Of a stretch of 64,000 nt of DNA, positions 35,196 through 46,730 are shown piece after piece (within the stretch, counting starts at the first letter, position 1; every line of letters begins with the position of its first letter). The translations under genes and the position numbers were made by a program. The DNA is from Linnemannia hyalina. Lineage: Eukaryota > Mortierellomycota > Mortierellomycetes > Mortierellales > Mortierellaceae. The notes beneath the pieces were generated by a model. It was given only the letters and a program-made list of their open reading frames with translations, was not told the origin of the DNA and did not search any database. The stretch lies in the NCBI GenBank assembly GCA_019671135.1, contig JAHRHY010000008.1, positions 186,001 to 250,000 on the forward strand. The letters run 5' to 3'.

Positions 35196-35618
35196 AAAAA
35201 GTTGATTCTGTAAATCACGTGATGATGCGACCCGAATGTGGTGGCTTCGTCGACCACCCCCTTAAGTCGAGTCTCCTAACCCAAAAGAGAGCCTGTCTGG
35301 CAGAAAGCAGACACCACAACAGACAAAGACAGACAATGGTAGGATGGTAGGATAGGACGAGCGTGATGGATATCAAATATAAACCTTTTCTTCCCTCTTT
35401 CGTGCAGCATAGCTGGTTCACCAGTGTTTTCTTTTGTCGCCAGCAATAACAACAACAACAACAGCGACAACAGCAGTAACACAACAATCAGCAGAGACAA
35501 AACTTTCAACAGCGATACACCAAATCTACTCCCTTTTCATTTCACCACCACTCTAATCAACCATAACAGCGACTACAACACAATAAGAGACACCCACAAC
35601 GACTAACAACGCGACAAC
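35196..35618. other. Junction between helicase relic and Helitron N-terminal relic
   Basis: A 5-bp stem (TCGAC at 35250-35254, GTCGA at 35266-35270) followed by CTAA at 35276-35279 resembles a Helitron 3' end, but the base after it is C and not T. A CAACAA-rich leader-like stretch runs from about 35440 to 35618. No gene is seen. Confidence 0.3.
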
Positions 35619-36464
35619 ATGACAAACCCAGTCATCGACGAAGTAACCCAAGCTCTTGGAGACGACACTAGGGCCCTTAGAAGGGAGGAAGACCCAGTTA
35701 GCGCCTTCCCATCTCCCGGCAACTCTCCCTCCGCTCTCCCTTCGAACCCGGGGTTTCTATCTCGTGCCAGTACTGAGAGGGTGTGTACACATATCGAATA
35801 CAAGAATACAAGGGGCAATTGTGCATGAGCTTGGTCCGTTGCACATATTTATTTCGGAGGTGTCCAACCGGGTTTGCAGTGCGTAAAGGAATATCCAGTA
35901 CGACCGTCCCTCAGCTAATGAGATTGCCATCCTAATTCCAGGAGATGACACAGCAGGGACATTATTATCCAAGGCAGGGATGGGTACTTGAGGAGTATCA
36001 ATGAAATTCATCCTGTGTATGATCCATTACAATACATACTTTTGCATCCCCGAGGAGATGATTGCTGGAAATACAATACGCATCTCTTGATACCGAAAAA
36101 CCAAGCTCCGCCAGCATATCCATTACAAGACGAAGCGGTCGATCCAGGAGAAGCGGTCAATCTTGACCAAGTCCATGTCCAAACAGGAGATCCACAGGAT
36201 AACGACTCGGAGGAGACTTATCTCGAAGCCAAGGAGGATTCCGACCATGAAGCCGAGGAGGTGGAGGCGTGGACAACTCTGTCATGGTGCATGCTTACTA
36301 CGCTTATCGCCTCCAAGTACGTCCCGTCATTAACACCGATTCGACCAACTCCTTCCTCCCCTCGACCGCGACTTGGGCGTCGAAACCTTCTCCCACAACC
36401 GTCGCCAACGAGACCCCCCGGTCATTGCCGATACTCCTTCTCCAATCGCATCACCTGTACGTAA
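35619..36464 (+). mobile_element. Helitron replicase N-terminal domain relic
   Basis: From an ATG at 35619 a 69-codon frame of unknown type runs to 35828. Overlapping and following it, plus-strand frames spell the Helitron-like N-terminal domain: 'IQGAIVHELGPL' (about 35808-35840), 'DIIIQGRDGYLRSINEIHP' with 'YDPLQYILLHPRGDDCW' (about 35955-36065) and 'YYAYRLQVRP' (about 36295-36325). Frames change at least three times, so it is dead. It lies downstream of helicase remains in the same orientation, the reverse of the Rep-helicase order within one element, so the two relics are either separate insertions or a rearranged copy. Confidence 0.65.
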
Positions 36465-36769
36465 AACCACGCCGTCTTTTTTTTCTGTTGTCGTTGCTAG
36501 CCAGGCAATGACAAGACGCATGTAAAAGCGATGAGCAATCCTACTAACGGCCATTATACTTGTTACAATTGCTCTATTTAAGTCGCTATCGCCTGGGGCA
36601 CGATAATGGAATGAAACGCCTCGGGAGATTCTCTTCACCATAACTGCCAAGGTAAATATTCATATCAAAATGCTGTCGCTTATTATTTAATGTCGTATCT
36701 ATCATGCATGCAATGTTTGACGAACAAAAGGATTCTAACGACGAACCATTCTTAATCACTTTTTTCATA

Positions 36770-38030
36770 GGCCGAGGAGCGCGATGATGTCTCCTTCTTG
36801 AAAGTTCCCGAAACCATGTTTGCCGATGGATCTACCGTCATCGTTGCCCAGGCTCAAGCGTAGCTGTGTGGAATCGACAAAGGCATCTCTACCTTGGAGA
36901 CACCACTTTGTAAGTCGCCCGCCCTTGTCATCGCCAAGGTCGCTGCTACTGCTACTACATCTACTTCCACCAGTGTTGGCACGAACTTGCCCATGGCAGG
37001 AGAATACCTTTAGGATGAATCGGATGGCCTCATCGAAGCAAAGGTCGCAGAAGGAAGCACTAACCTTCCCTCCGGAGATGGAGCGAGCACTTTGGTAACG
37101 AAGTATGGCGTGCCGTACATCACCCCCAACAAAGGAGTCTGCAGGAGCAGGAGCAATTGGAGCGGCCGATCCCAACGGCATCACCGTAAACGCCAACGCC
37201 AACGACACAGGACAGAAGTGCGGCAACACTCCGATTCCCCAGCAGCATGCCATCCAGGGGTTCATTGTAACGTAGCGGCAGGTACGAAGCCTCCGTCGCC
37301 ACCTGAACGAGTAGATGCAGAACCAACAGCAGCGTCTCCATAAATTCGACCGGATCATCCAGCGCTCTGGCAAGGGAATCAACGTGAACGGTATTCATGA
37401 GGGGCGCAAGGAAGTTGACAACGAGTTCTGCCAGGAGTCGAAAGTACTACAGAAGCAGATCGACATCCTCAAGAACCAGCTATAGCAGGACCAGAAGACC
37501 CTGGGCGCAACCGGAGTTACCCGGAGATGATCAAGGAGCAGAGGACAAGGAGGTCTTCCATGCTGACACATCGGGCGATCGTGGCAGCGGAGCAGCCGCC
37601 GGAGACGATGACCAAGCAGGTGTAGGTCGAAGCGTACCAACAATTCGGACAACAGCAGGCAGGGATGCATATCGTCAACAACTCCAACGCAGCCGCTAGA
37701 AGCATTGGAGTGACGGGCACCATCGTCTTGGCTCATCAGGAAGACCGATCTCAACAGCAGCAGTACCAACAGGAGCAGGACACGATGCAGACGCAGAATC
37801 TTGCGCTCCAGAAACCTTCACAGCAGCAACAGCATCAGCACCAGCATCAACACCAGCGGTTCCCAATGGAGCAAATCAAGGATGCGTTCCATCAGCCCTT
37901 GGCCCTCGTGCATTTGAAGACTCAAGATTGGAGCCAGGACCCAGCCTCGCCTACAGCACCTCCCGTCTTGCCCGACCTGACCCTTGGCGCCAGCTCGCCC
38001 TCCAGCCGTTGATCTCTGCCACAACAGACT
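36770..38030 (+). pseudogene. Unidentified broken gene with coiled-coil and Gln-rich remains
   Basis: Plus-strand segments keep coding-like codon use but are cut by stops. One starts after an acceptor-like TTTTTCATAG at 36762-36771 ('DDVSFLKVPETMFADGSTVIV', then TAG), and a GTAAGT follows at 36911. Later parts include 'ADPNGITVNANANDTGQKCG' (about 37160-37230), a coiled-coil-like 'KQIDILKNQL', and a Gln/His-rich stretch at about 37750-37860 made of CAG and CAGCATCAG-type repeats. I do not recognise the family. It may be a host gene copy or another mobile-element cargo. Confidence 0.4.
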
Positions 38031-39066
38031 CACCTTTCCCCGCCCCATCAGGCGTGGCCGCCCAGCCTCAAGCAGTGCACCTTTTGCGAAACGTTTTCGA
38101 CCTCTTGTTTCTTTTGAAGGTCTTCTGTTGTTCCCCAACACTTTCTTTGATTCTCACACCATTTTTCTATCTCTTTCTTATTCTTCTTCATTATCATCAG
38201 CCAAACCATTTATTTCAGTTCTCTTTATATGTCTTTACAGCCATCTATACTGGTTAATATAATCTTATTTCCTTTCCTCACATCCACATACTTTCACTTT
38301 CCTTCATTCATTAATGTTGCTCTTGCTTCTCTACCTTCAATTCAGTTTAATCAAACAAAAACGTTGGGAGCATCTTTCTCTCTTGAAAATCATATTGCAT
38401 GAAACTCTCGAGAAGGAAGATTGAGCAAAGCAATAACCTGTCCGCTCAAAGTTTCGTTTGACATTCGATCCTTCGAACTACATACGGTATGCGACAATGG
38501 CAACTGAGACAAGCTGGATGGGGAGGGAGGGAGGTGGGGGGGGGAATAAGTAACCGCTCGACCCTCCCTCTCCCTGTAGTTTCTCTTACAAAACATATCA
38601 TCGCGCTTTCATCCCTTCCTTGTCTGATAATTGTATTTTTCCTTTTTTTTTTTTTTTTTTTGTTTTTTTTTGGTTTGCGCTTGTTCATCCTCATCCATTC
38701 ACCCCGTCCTCTTCGGTTGTCATATTTCCCCTTTCCTTTTCGAATTGAGTTCTTCGTTGTCACATTTACTGCCGAAGCTTTGATATTATTCATTGGGCCG
38801 CCACGTCTGTTCTTCCATGTCCTTTTAATCGTTTCCAAAGTAATTATAAATCTAGAGGGAAGGAAGGGGGAAGGGGGGACTGACTAGTCGGGGTCACTCA
38901 ATCTCTTGGTTTTGATTACCCACATCCCTATTATTTCATTTCGATATATCTTGCTGGTTTGATGCACTTTTTCTTTTTACGTGGTTGAATTGGGGGAGGG
39001 GGGAAAGAGCAGATAGGAAAGAAGAGTTGGTAGGGTTAAAAAAGTCAATGCGAACAAGGACAAGTG

Positions 39067-39102
<36 letters not shown>

Positions 39103-41802
39103 AAGAAGGTGTTGTGAATGGTGCAGCTTCTCCTTTGTTTATTTGTTTGTGTTATTCTCATTTGTCAAGTCTCTCATGGCTTGGTCCTAGGAGAGAAATG
39201 AGCAAGAATGAGAGGAAGAAAAAAACAACCTCAAGCTGATAGACAGAAGAAAAAAAAAAAGTACCGCTGCAAGAGAGAATGGATGAGATATGGATCTCGA
39301 TTTGTTTCTTTCCTGCTTTAGTGGCGAAAGAGAGAGACGCCTGTTTACCCTACCCTCTCATCCTTTGTTCTAACTCTTTTTCATGCCGGCAAGTATCTCG
39401 TGAACAAAAAAGAAAAAAAAACGGCATCATTCTCCTCGTCATCATCATGCAGGGAACAAGAGTTGGAGAGGGAAAGAAGGGGAATGAAAAAAGGCGAGAA
39501 AGGGAACAAAGCCCAACGCTTTTCTTGTTTCTCCCATGCACTTGGGAAGGTTGGTATGGGGAAAGGGGGAGGGAATGGAAAGGATGGTATGCACAAGGCA
39601 AGGAGGTAAACACAAACAAACAATAGGAGAGGTCCAAAGGGAAACCCGTCAATTCACTAAGAGAGAAATCATATGCACGACTGACCAACAAGCGAATTGG
39701 CATAGCCGTCGAGTTTTCTGTACCTCATTCACAACTGCAAACACAAAAAGACAAACAATAGAATCAGCGATGCTAACGGTCGATATGAGCCATATGGAAG
39801 AGGAAAACAACGGTGAGCAAACTCGGATGAATATCCATCTCCTCTTCTTCTTCCTCGTCCTCCTCCTCGTCCTCCTCCTCGGGGGACGGCCTATATATGA
39901 ACATTCATCGTCGATGGAAAAAAGAAACTGAGAAGAGAGAGGAGTTGTTAGTTGAGTTTATGCTTGATGTAAGATCTTTTTTTATGGGTGCAGTTCCATT
40001 GTTCCAAAACCGCAGCGCTCACTTGCTTCGATCGTTTGCTGACTGGAGAGAGGTTTTGCGGGCATGATACATTATGGAGCCACGTTGATCCTAGTCTTCA
40101 CCTCGTCAGCCTTTTCAACCTTCAAATTTGACTCGAAAAGTAAGAAAGACAGGGAGAGTTCCCTTTTCTTTATCCAATCCAGCAGACGTATAGGTGTCAT
40201 ATCCGTCTGTCTGTCCGTCTATCTGTCTGTCTTCTGTCTGTCTGTCTGTCTGTCTGTCTGCCTGTCGGAATCGGGATCGGAACATTCATCATCAATAACA
40301 CAACAACAAACTATAGAGACTGGGTGGATACACGCACATCCATCCAATCCTTGCTCTCTCTCTCTCTGGTCTCTTTTGCTAATTCGGCGTAGCCCTTTTG
40401 TCATTCATTCAATATTATTCTGCCTTGCCTTGCTTTGCATTGTGATTGCACGAACCCTCTTCTCCTCTCCTTCTCCTTACCTTCCCCTACTCGATGTCTC
40501 CATCACTTGTCACAATTGGACTTGCCAAGTACCTTTCGCCTTTTTTTGCCACCGTCTAGAACCCCCCTTTCACTCTCTCCCTTCCAACCCTTTCAACCCT
40601 TTCGACCCTTGCGCATTGTGTAAGTGCCTCACCAATTGTCTCCCTCTCCTCTCCCTCTCTCTCTCTCTTTTGTGTTCAGGCGTAATCTTTTCTTAGCGTT
40701 TTGGTTTCTCCTGTCGGTTCTGGTGTACAGTTGTAGTAATGTTGTAGTAAATGGTAGTAGAAGTGGTGTGTCGGGTCACATTTCTGCCAGATTGATTTCA
40801 TAGGGCGGCGGCTCTTTTCTCTCCCATTTCTTCTTTGGTCTCTGGCTCTCTTTGACTGAATGAGGCCCTGACCTGACCTTTTGGCTGGGCTTGGGGCTGG
40901 GCTTGCTGAGTTTGTAGAGAGACAGACAATTCAAAAACAACGAGGCAGAGGTGAAGTGAAGTGAGCCAAGCAACATAAGAAAAGAGAGTTCAAGAGTACA
41001 GAGTTCATAGACTAAGAGAGTAATGCATTATCATTGAAGACAGCCAGAGAGATAGATAGAAGGAGAGTGAGCCCTGTTCGGTGGGTAGGGAGTTTTGTGT
41101 TTATTTTCTTTTTGTTCTCTTTGGGCTGGCCCCCCCACCTTTTGTATAAGGTGTACTGTACCCAAGTTCCCTTGTCTAGCCTTTCCTTGCGCCCTCTCTA
41201 CTCTTGCATTTTCTAGTTTTCATTCCCGCCCATTTTAATTGTCTACATATATTACAGGAGATCGTTTCTTCATGCATTCACAATGGAAAGAATGACAAGC
41301 GAGTTGTATGAATGGATGAATGAATGAATGTCAATGCTGATTACAACAACAATAAAGAGTTTAATTTACCCTTCGTCCTTGAGTCGTCCTTCCTTCCTAC
41401 CCCTTCCTCCCCGCTCGTTTTTTCCTTTTTGTTTCTTCGTCTTCTTCTTCTTCTTCTTCCCCTTCTCCACGCAAGGTTAGCCTTTGATTGCTTTGAGTCC
41501 CTTCCCCTTTTTCCCACTTCCCGCCTGAATATGCGAATGTGCCATAGTCTAATTGAATAACAATTCATTTCGCTCGGGATATTTTTTTTTTCTTCTTTTG
41601 ATCAGTCAGTCTTTGTCTTTGAGTCTCTTTTTCCTTTCTCATTTTATCTTCTCTTCATCTTTCATCTCTTCATCCTTCATCTTTTCTCTTCCATCCTCCT
41701 TCTCGTCTTCTCCGCTCCACCTCACTCCTCCCTTCAACCTCCATTCCTACTCCCTCCTCCTCCTTTAAACTGGCGCCTTCCAGACTCCTCGACACAGCCA
41801 AT
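38031..41802. other. Intergenic region with homopolymers and leader of the cyclin gene
   Basis: About 3.8 kb. It holds an A29 run at 39069-39097, a CTGT microsatellite at about 40204-40266, and C/T-rich blocks. The last about 400 bp before 41803 are strongly pyrimidine-rich, as expected for the promoter and leader of the cyclin gene. No other gene is supported. Confidence 0.5.
40204..40266. repeat. Tetranucleotide microsatellite (CTGT)n
   Basis: An imperfect array of CTGT with a few variant units, including a core of about six perfect units from about 40236 onward. Confidence 0.85.
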
Positions 41803-44598
41803 ATGGATTCGCACCCGTGCTACCCCTCTCCCTACTCTCACCACCCTCACAACTCACAGCAACAGCATCACCATCCAACGCCACCATATTACTCTTCTTC
41901 CTTCTCAACCTCATACAACCACCACCCCTCTTTCCTGCCGTCCCTGAGCCACAAGGCCTTTTCTTCTCGACGTGGTCTTGCTCAAGACCATCTCCACTTT
42001 CAGCACCACCATCTCAACCATAATAATAACCACCACATTCACCACCACCAACAACAGATGCCCCTGGTTATCAACACGAAATTAGATCCAGCAACGCAAC
42101 ACAGCAACAACTATATGCAATACAACAACAATAGCGTTTCAGCTCCTCTTCCTCCTGCTTCCACCACTTCAAATAACAATCTGAACTCGAACTCAAAGGA
42201 ACAGCAACAGACAACAGCACAGCTTGCTGACTTTGCAGCCCACATGGTCTGCTACCTCCTCTTTGGCCACAAGGGTTCTCCCTCCTCCTCCTCCGCCAGC
42301 AGGAATACCTGTACTCCTCCCGCCTCAATCCCCGCCTCGCCTTCCCATCCCAATGGATATAGCAGACACCATCATCCAACTTCACTGTCGTGTCCATGTG
42401 AGATCTGTACTTTGACAGACTCTTCTTCTTATCGCTCTATCCACGCAGCTTCCACTGGGAGCGGATCACCATTGTTATCATCGGGATCAGCACCATCAAC
42501 CTCTTGGAACACACAGCACAACCATCCTTACGACCATCCTCAACAGAGTAGCTCCAGCACCAGGACTCATCGGAGAATTCTGTCAGAGTCGGATATCGTC
42601 CAGCCAAGGCCAATGTTTCGCAAGTTCTGCCTCGATGTCCTCTCTGCCACCTTGCTGTCGCCTTCGGTCATCCTCCTCTCACTCAAGTACATTCAGCAAC
42701 TGATGGTCAATCTCAAGGAAAACAACAAGACACCCTCCACCGGAGAAGGCTCCGAGTTCCGGCTCTTTACTGGAGCCCTGATCCTCGCCAACAAGTTCCT
42801 CGATGACAACACCTTCACCAATAGGACCTGGGCCAACATCACCGGGATCACCGTCAAAGAAGTCAACTACATCGAACTTCAGTTCCTTCAGGGCATCGGA
42901 TTCAGGCTCTTCACCCGCTCCTACGACTACTCAGAGTGGCTCGCCAGTCTCACCCACTTTACGGGTAATTACATGCCTTCCCAGTACCTTGTCGCCTTTC
43001 AACAACAGACAGTCGCTGCGCTCTCCCCCATCTCCCCCTTGGATCCCACTACTTCATCAGAGACAGTCATGCCTACCCCCGAAACTGTCGCTGGAGATTT
43101 GACATTGTCTACACCGCCACCTATTATGCAGCTGCAGCAGCAAGATCGCAGATCAGCCTACGGATCGGCATGTGTCGGTCGTTCTACTAGCCAAAGACAA
43201 GGTCAAGGGATCGATCAAAGCAGTTATCGCTCGGAGACTCCGATATCACTGTCCGCCGGAGGAGGAGCAGCAGCAGGTCAACCAGCCGGAGCAGGACAAA
43301 CAGCAGGACCTGTCGGAGCAGCAACCGGATCGATCCTCCCCCAATACACAAACTCGGCAAAACAGGTTCAGCACAGACATTCGTCTGGATACCACCTCCA
43401 GAGAGTGGCTCCCGCAGACCTTACGACAGCCATCACCACCACTCATCCTCACTCAACTACCACTTCGGCGACACCCTCTTCTTCATTTTCGTTCTACCAG
43501 ACCCAACCACATCTCGCCATGGATATCAGGCAACAACAGCAGCCCTCTACATATATGGGGTCGTATCAGGGATCATCCGCCCCATCGTCCTCAACCTGGT
43601 CGTCGCCTTCTGCGAGTAGCACTCCCTATTCTTACCAACAACAGCAGCACCAGTCCCGGTATCTGGAGGCGCCTTCTCACCCTGCTCCTCGCAAACGGTC
43701 TGCTACGATTGCATTTGACGAGATCATGGATCAATCACCCGGTTACGAATCGTCTGGCTCCGGAGCGGCTTCACAGTTGAACCTCCCCACTTCGACACCA
43801 GTCTCGGGACCCTCTCACAAGCGAGTCTCTTCCAGCTCGTCGATGGTCCATATGATGGGAGAGCTCTCTACAGGCGCACCGACTATGTTCCAGGCAGGAT
43901 ACTCTCCCGTCCAGCAGACTTCCCGGGTCTCTAACCGTCACCAACAGCATTTGACCCAGGCTACAGCCACGGTTCCTTCGCAGCGTGTCAGTACCGGGAC
44001 TATGCCAGCACCTTACCGTGGTCAGCATCATCGCAATGCTTCGGGAAGTCATTGCATTGACATTTCGGGATACTCGTCGATTGCTCGTGAGCCTGCCCAT
44101 ATTGGCGCTGTTCCATCTCAAGCTGGAAAGATGTACCCGTTGGATCAGGAGAAAGACCGCCAGTCGTTCTATCGTTCCTCACCTTCGTACTATCTCCCCA
44201 GCCAACAACAGCACCATCGTCATTCGGCAGCTATGGGAGGTCACTACGAATACTCGGCAGCAGCAGCCGCGGCGGCGGCTAGGACCCCACCCTACTTCTC
44301 TTCGCCCTCGCGAGAGTATCACTACCAGCACCAACAACAACAGCACCATCGCTCATCAGGCAACTTTTATGTGCCAGAGTACCGGGATGTCGAGATGCGA
44401 GGTTTGTCAGCTGCAGCAGGTGGTAGTGCAGTATCGTCGCCATACTACGAAATTGATCCCCGATTCTGGGCTCCTTTGGACAACTTGTCGTTGTACGCCA
44501 TGTCGACCCAGGCTGCCAAACGTGTCTTTGCCCAGAGCAAGGCCCTCGCCGCCTCGACCAACGGTCTCTCCGCCTACTATCCCACCACTCCCGCATAG
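41803..44598 (+). CDS. Pho85/CLG1-type cyclin with long disordered flanks
   Basis: A single-exon frame of 931 residues; the ATG at 41803 follows a pyrimidine-rich leader. Residues 1-260 are His, Gln, Asn and Ser rich. The cyclin box is at about 268-390: 'FRKFCLDVLSATLLSPSVIL', 'FTGALILANKFLDDNTFTNR' and 'WANITGITVKEVNYIELQFL', then 'YSEWLASL'. This pattern is that of fungal PCL/CLG1 cyclins, which activate Pho85-type kinases in cell-cycle entry, polarity and nutrient signalling. The following about 540 residues are low-complexity (Ser, Gln, poly-Ala near 44260-44280) with scattered Ser-Pro/Thr-Pro sites. It cannot be tied to one yeast paralogue. Length is well above yeast CLG1 because of the flanks. 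Confidence 0.87.
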   Translation: MDSHPCYPSPYSHHPHNSQQQHHHPTPPYYSSSFSTSYNHHPSFLPSLSHKAFSSRRGLAQDHLHFQHHHLNHNNNHHIHHHQQQMPLVINTKLDPATQHSNNYMQYNNNSVSAPLPPASTTSNNNLNSNSKEQQQTTAQLADFAAHMVCYLLFGHKGSPSSSSASRNTCTPPASIPASPSHPNGYSRHHHPTSLSCPCEICTLTDSSSYRSIHAASTGSGSPLLSSGSAPSTSWNTQHNHPYDHPQQSSSSTRTHRRILSESDIVQPRPMFRKFCLDVLSATLLSPSVILLSLKYIQQLMVNLKENNKTPSTGEGSEFRLFTGALILANKFLDDNTFTNRTWANITGITVKEVNYIELQFLQGIGFRLFTRSYDYSEWLASLTHFTGNYMPSQYLVAFQQQTVAALSPISPLDPTTSSETVMPTPETVAGDLTLSTPPPIMQLQQQDRRSAYGSACVGRSTSQRQGQGIDQSSYRSETPISLSAGGGAAAGQPAGAGQTAGPVGAATGSILPQYTNSAKQVQHRHSSGYHLQRVAPADLTTAITTTHPHSTTTSATPSSSFSFYQTQPHLAMDIRQQQQPSTYMGSYQGSSAPSSSTWSSPSASSTPYSYQQQQHQSRYLEAPSHPAPRKRSATIAFDEIMDQSPGYESSGSGAASQLNLPTSTPVSGPSHKRVSSSSSMVHMMGELSTGAPTMFQAGYSPVQQTSRVSNRHQQHLTQATATVPSQRVSTGTMPAPYRGQHHRNASGSHCIDISGYSSIAREPAHIGAVPSQAGKMYPLDQEKDRQSFYRSSPSYYLPSQQQHHRHSAAMGGHYEYSAAAAAAAARTPPYFSSPSREYHYQHQQQQHHRSSGNFYVPEYRDVEMRGLSAAAGGSAVSSPYYEIDPRFWAPLDNLSLYAMSTQAAKRVFAQSKALAASTNGLSAYYPTTPA

Positions 44599-45428
44599 GC
44601 TCACTTTTCTTTTCCTTTTTCGTTTTCTATTGCTGTATTATTATTATTCTTCTCTCTTGTTTTTCGTCTGGCTTTTCTTTTCATTTCATTAGCGTTTCTT
44701 TCCCTTGCATCTCTCTCACTCTTTCCTGTACACCATTCTTCCAATACAACAAAAAACCACCAATTCTCCACGTACACTTGTAGCATAACTGTTTTTCATC
44801 GTTGTCTGAGCGACACCCTTCCTTTTTTTTTTCTTTTTTTTTTTCTTTCTCTTTTTCTTTTCTTTGTTCATTTTTTTTCTTTTTTTTTTTTTTCAAAAGT
44901 ACTTTCATAGCAAGCAAAATGACTTGAATAACACAACATCCAAACAGGTACTAAACACGATATGGCTTCTCGCTTGCCATGATGTCGTTATGCTATTGAA
45001 AAATGAGTTTTTTTGGACTATGGGTCTGAGAAGGAGTAATGCAAAACTGCTGTGTAACGTGCTACAGAAAAGTTGCGCGATTGCAACGCCGATTCCTTTT
45101 TTGCTGTAGGTTCGCTTTCTCATTTATCAGCTCGTGGTTTGTCGAGTCGTGCGCGTGTGCGTGCTTGTCCATCGTTTCAGAAGAGGGAGAAGAGGAAGGA
45201 GCAGGAGGTGTAGATCTCGTAGAAGACGAGGGGCGGCAGACCAACAACCAGGGCTGTCAACACGCCCACAGGTGCCAACACACAACTCATGAACGCCAGA
45301 CACGACATCTATATCCACAAGTTTTCCGCAGAAGAAAGCACCAAAAAAAGATTGTGAGAAGGAAGAAAAAAGTCATTCAGTAATTACACACCTTTCACGC
45401 CAGGCATATCATTTTTTTATTTCCATCG
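44599..45428. other. Intergenic region between convergent genes
   Basis: About 830 bp, T-rich on the plus strand (runs at 44824-44900), serving as 3' flank for the cyclin gene and for the minus-strand gene ending at 45429. No gene is supported. Confidence 0.5.
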
Positions 45429-45827
45429 TTATCGTCTACCAACCAAACCAACCTGGATGAGAAGAAGTACAAAACCAGTAACGATAAAGCACCCAGCACA
45501 TACCATCCCCACAACCACAACCACGCACCATACCGGCAACGCCCCTACGACCAAACACCCCCACATCCCCAATCTTTCAACTCCTTCGGGTGGCTGGGAA
45601 AGGTAGCGGTGGTGGAATGTGGGGGCGGGGTTGTGGGTGTAGGTTTTGGGGAAGGTTGTAGAATGAGAAGGGGAGGTGGTTGAAGTGTAGGTTGAAGGGT
45701 GGGAGGTGGTGGTTGAGGAGGCTGAAGTTGATTGGGTAGATGTGGACTTGCGGTGGTTGCTAGTGTTGTTGGTGGTGTTCTTGTTCTTGATTTTGTTCTT
45801 TGAGAACATCTTCAGTTTTGGGGACAT
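45429..45827 (-). CDS. Small Ser/Thr-rich protein with a C-terminal hydrophobic hairpin
   Basis: An open frame of 132 residues from the ATG at 45827; a second in-frame ATG lies six codons later. The N-terminal 85 residues are Asn, Ser and Thr rich and basic. Residues of about 90-128 form one continuous hydrophobic stretch of nearly 40 residues, long enough for two closely spaced membrane segments or an intramembrane hairpin, followed by a short Arg-Arg end. There is no signal peptide. I do not recognise the family; hairpin proteins of lipid droplets or the endoplasmic reticulum have this shape, which is only an analogy. A CTCAG just before the ATG could also be a splice acceptor, so an upstream exon is possible. 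Confidence 0.45.
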   Translation of the reverse strand: MSPKLKMFSKNKIKNKNTTNNTSNHRKSTSTQSTSASSTTTSHPSTYTSTTSPSHSTTFPKTYTHNPAPTFHHRYLSQPPEGVERLGMWGCLVVGALPVWCVVVVVGMVCAGCFIVTGFVLLLIQVGLVGRR

Positions 45828-46730
45828 CTGAGAGGGTCAGGGATGTTGGTTTTTTGTAGGATAGGATGGTGAGGAAAAGGAGTGAGAGAAGAAGTTGGTG
45901 CTGTCGTAAATAAAGAAAGCAAGGAAAGAAACAAGTGAAGTTGTGTTCCAAGTATGATGTGCACTGATGGAAACCGCTTGGCAACTTGGCATCCAACATG
46001 AGAAAGATAGATAGACGTGTCATTCTTCCCTCATTGATCAAACGCGACGCGTTGACGCGATCTTTTTTTTTTTTTTTTTTTTTTTTGGATGCAATTACTT
46101 ACACAACCGCGCTCGCTTCAGTGTTCTTCGGTTTCCCACAAGGCACCATCTACATCGTGCGAAACTCTCAAAAGTAACCACCAGTCCAAGATATGTTGCT
46201 ATTTCTATCAGGTTTAGTACAGAAGGTGACTAACACCAAAAACTCAAATGATTTTTGCAGTCAAAAAACTAAGGTGCCCCTTGTTAGGGGGAGCCAGGGG
46301 TTCCAGCGTCATGGATAGTACAAGGTACTCTTTTTTTTTTTTTTTTTTTTTCCTTTTGCACTTCCTCCTTCCCTATCCTTGCCCCTCAGTCTTTCTTTCT
46401 GCAGCGGTTTTCATTCGCGATTCACTCTCTTGTTTGTCTTTTGTAAGGAAAGAAGCTGTCGGTAAGAAGAGAAAGGCCAAAATGACTTTGATGTTGTGAT
46501 GTTCTGATGTTCTGTTGTCTTTGGTATTCCTTGTTTGACCCTTGCTATGTGAGGTGAGACATGGAGCTATGCACAATAATCTATCATTTTCACCGTGAGT
46601 GAAAAATCAAGCACTGGTGCAACAAGGAAGAGAGATGGTGTCAGAAGGAAGGATAGGAACACAGAAAGTGAGGGTGCAAAGGGGGGTTTTTTTTGGGTGT
46701 GTGTGTACCCCCATTTATCTTCGCCCCTCA
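45828..46730. other. Intergenic region, no gene seen
   Basis: About 900 bp with T runs at about 46064-46086 and 46330-46350. No supported coding sequence. Confidence 0.45.

Noticed and set aside
38985..39110. A29 run at 39069-39097 as a retroposon tail
   Set aside because: No target-site duplication and no coding remains upstream; treated as a simple homopolymer.
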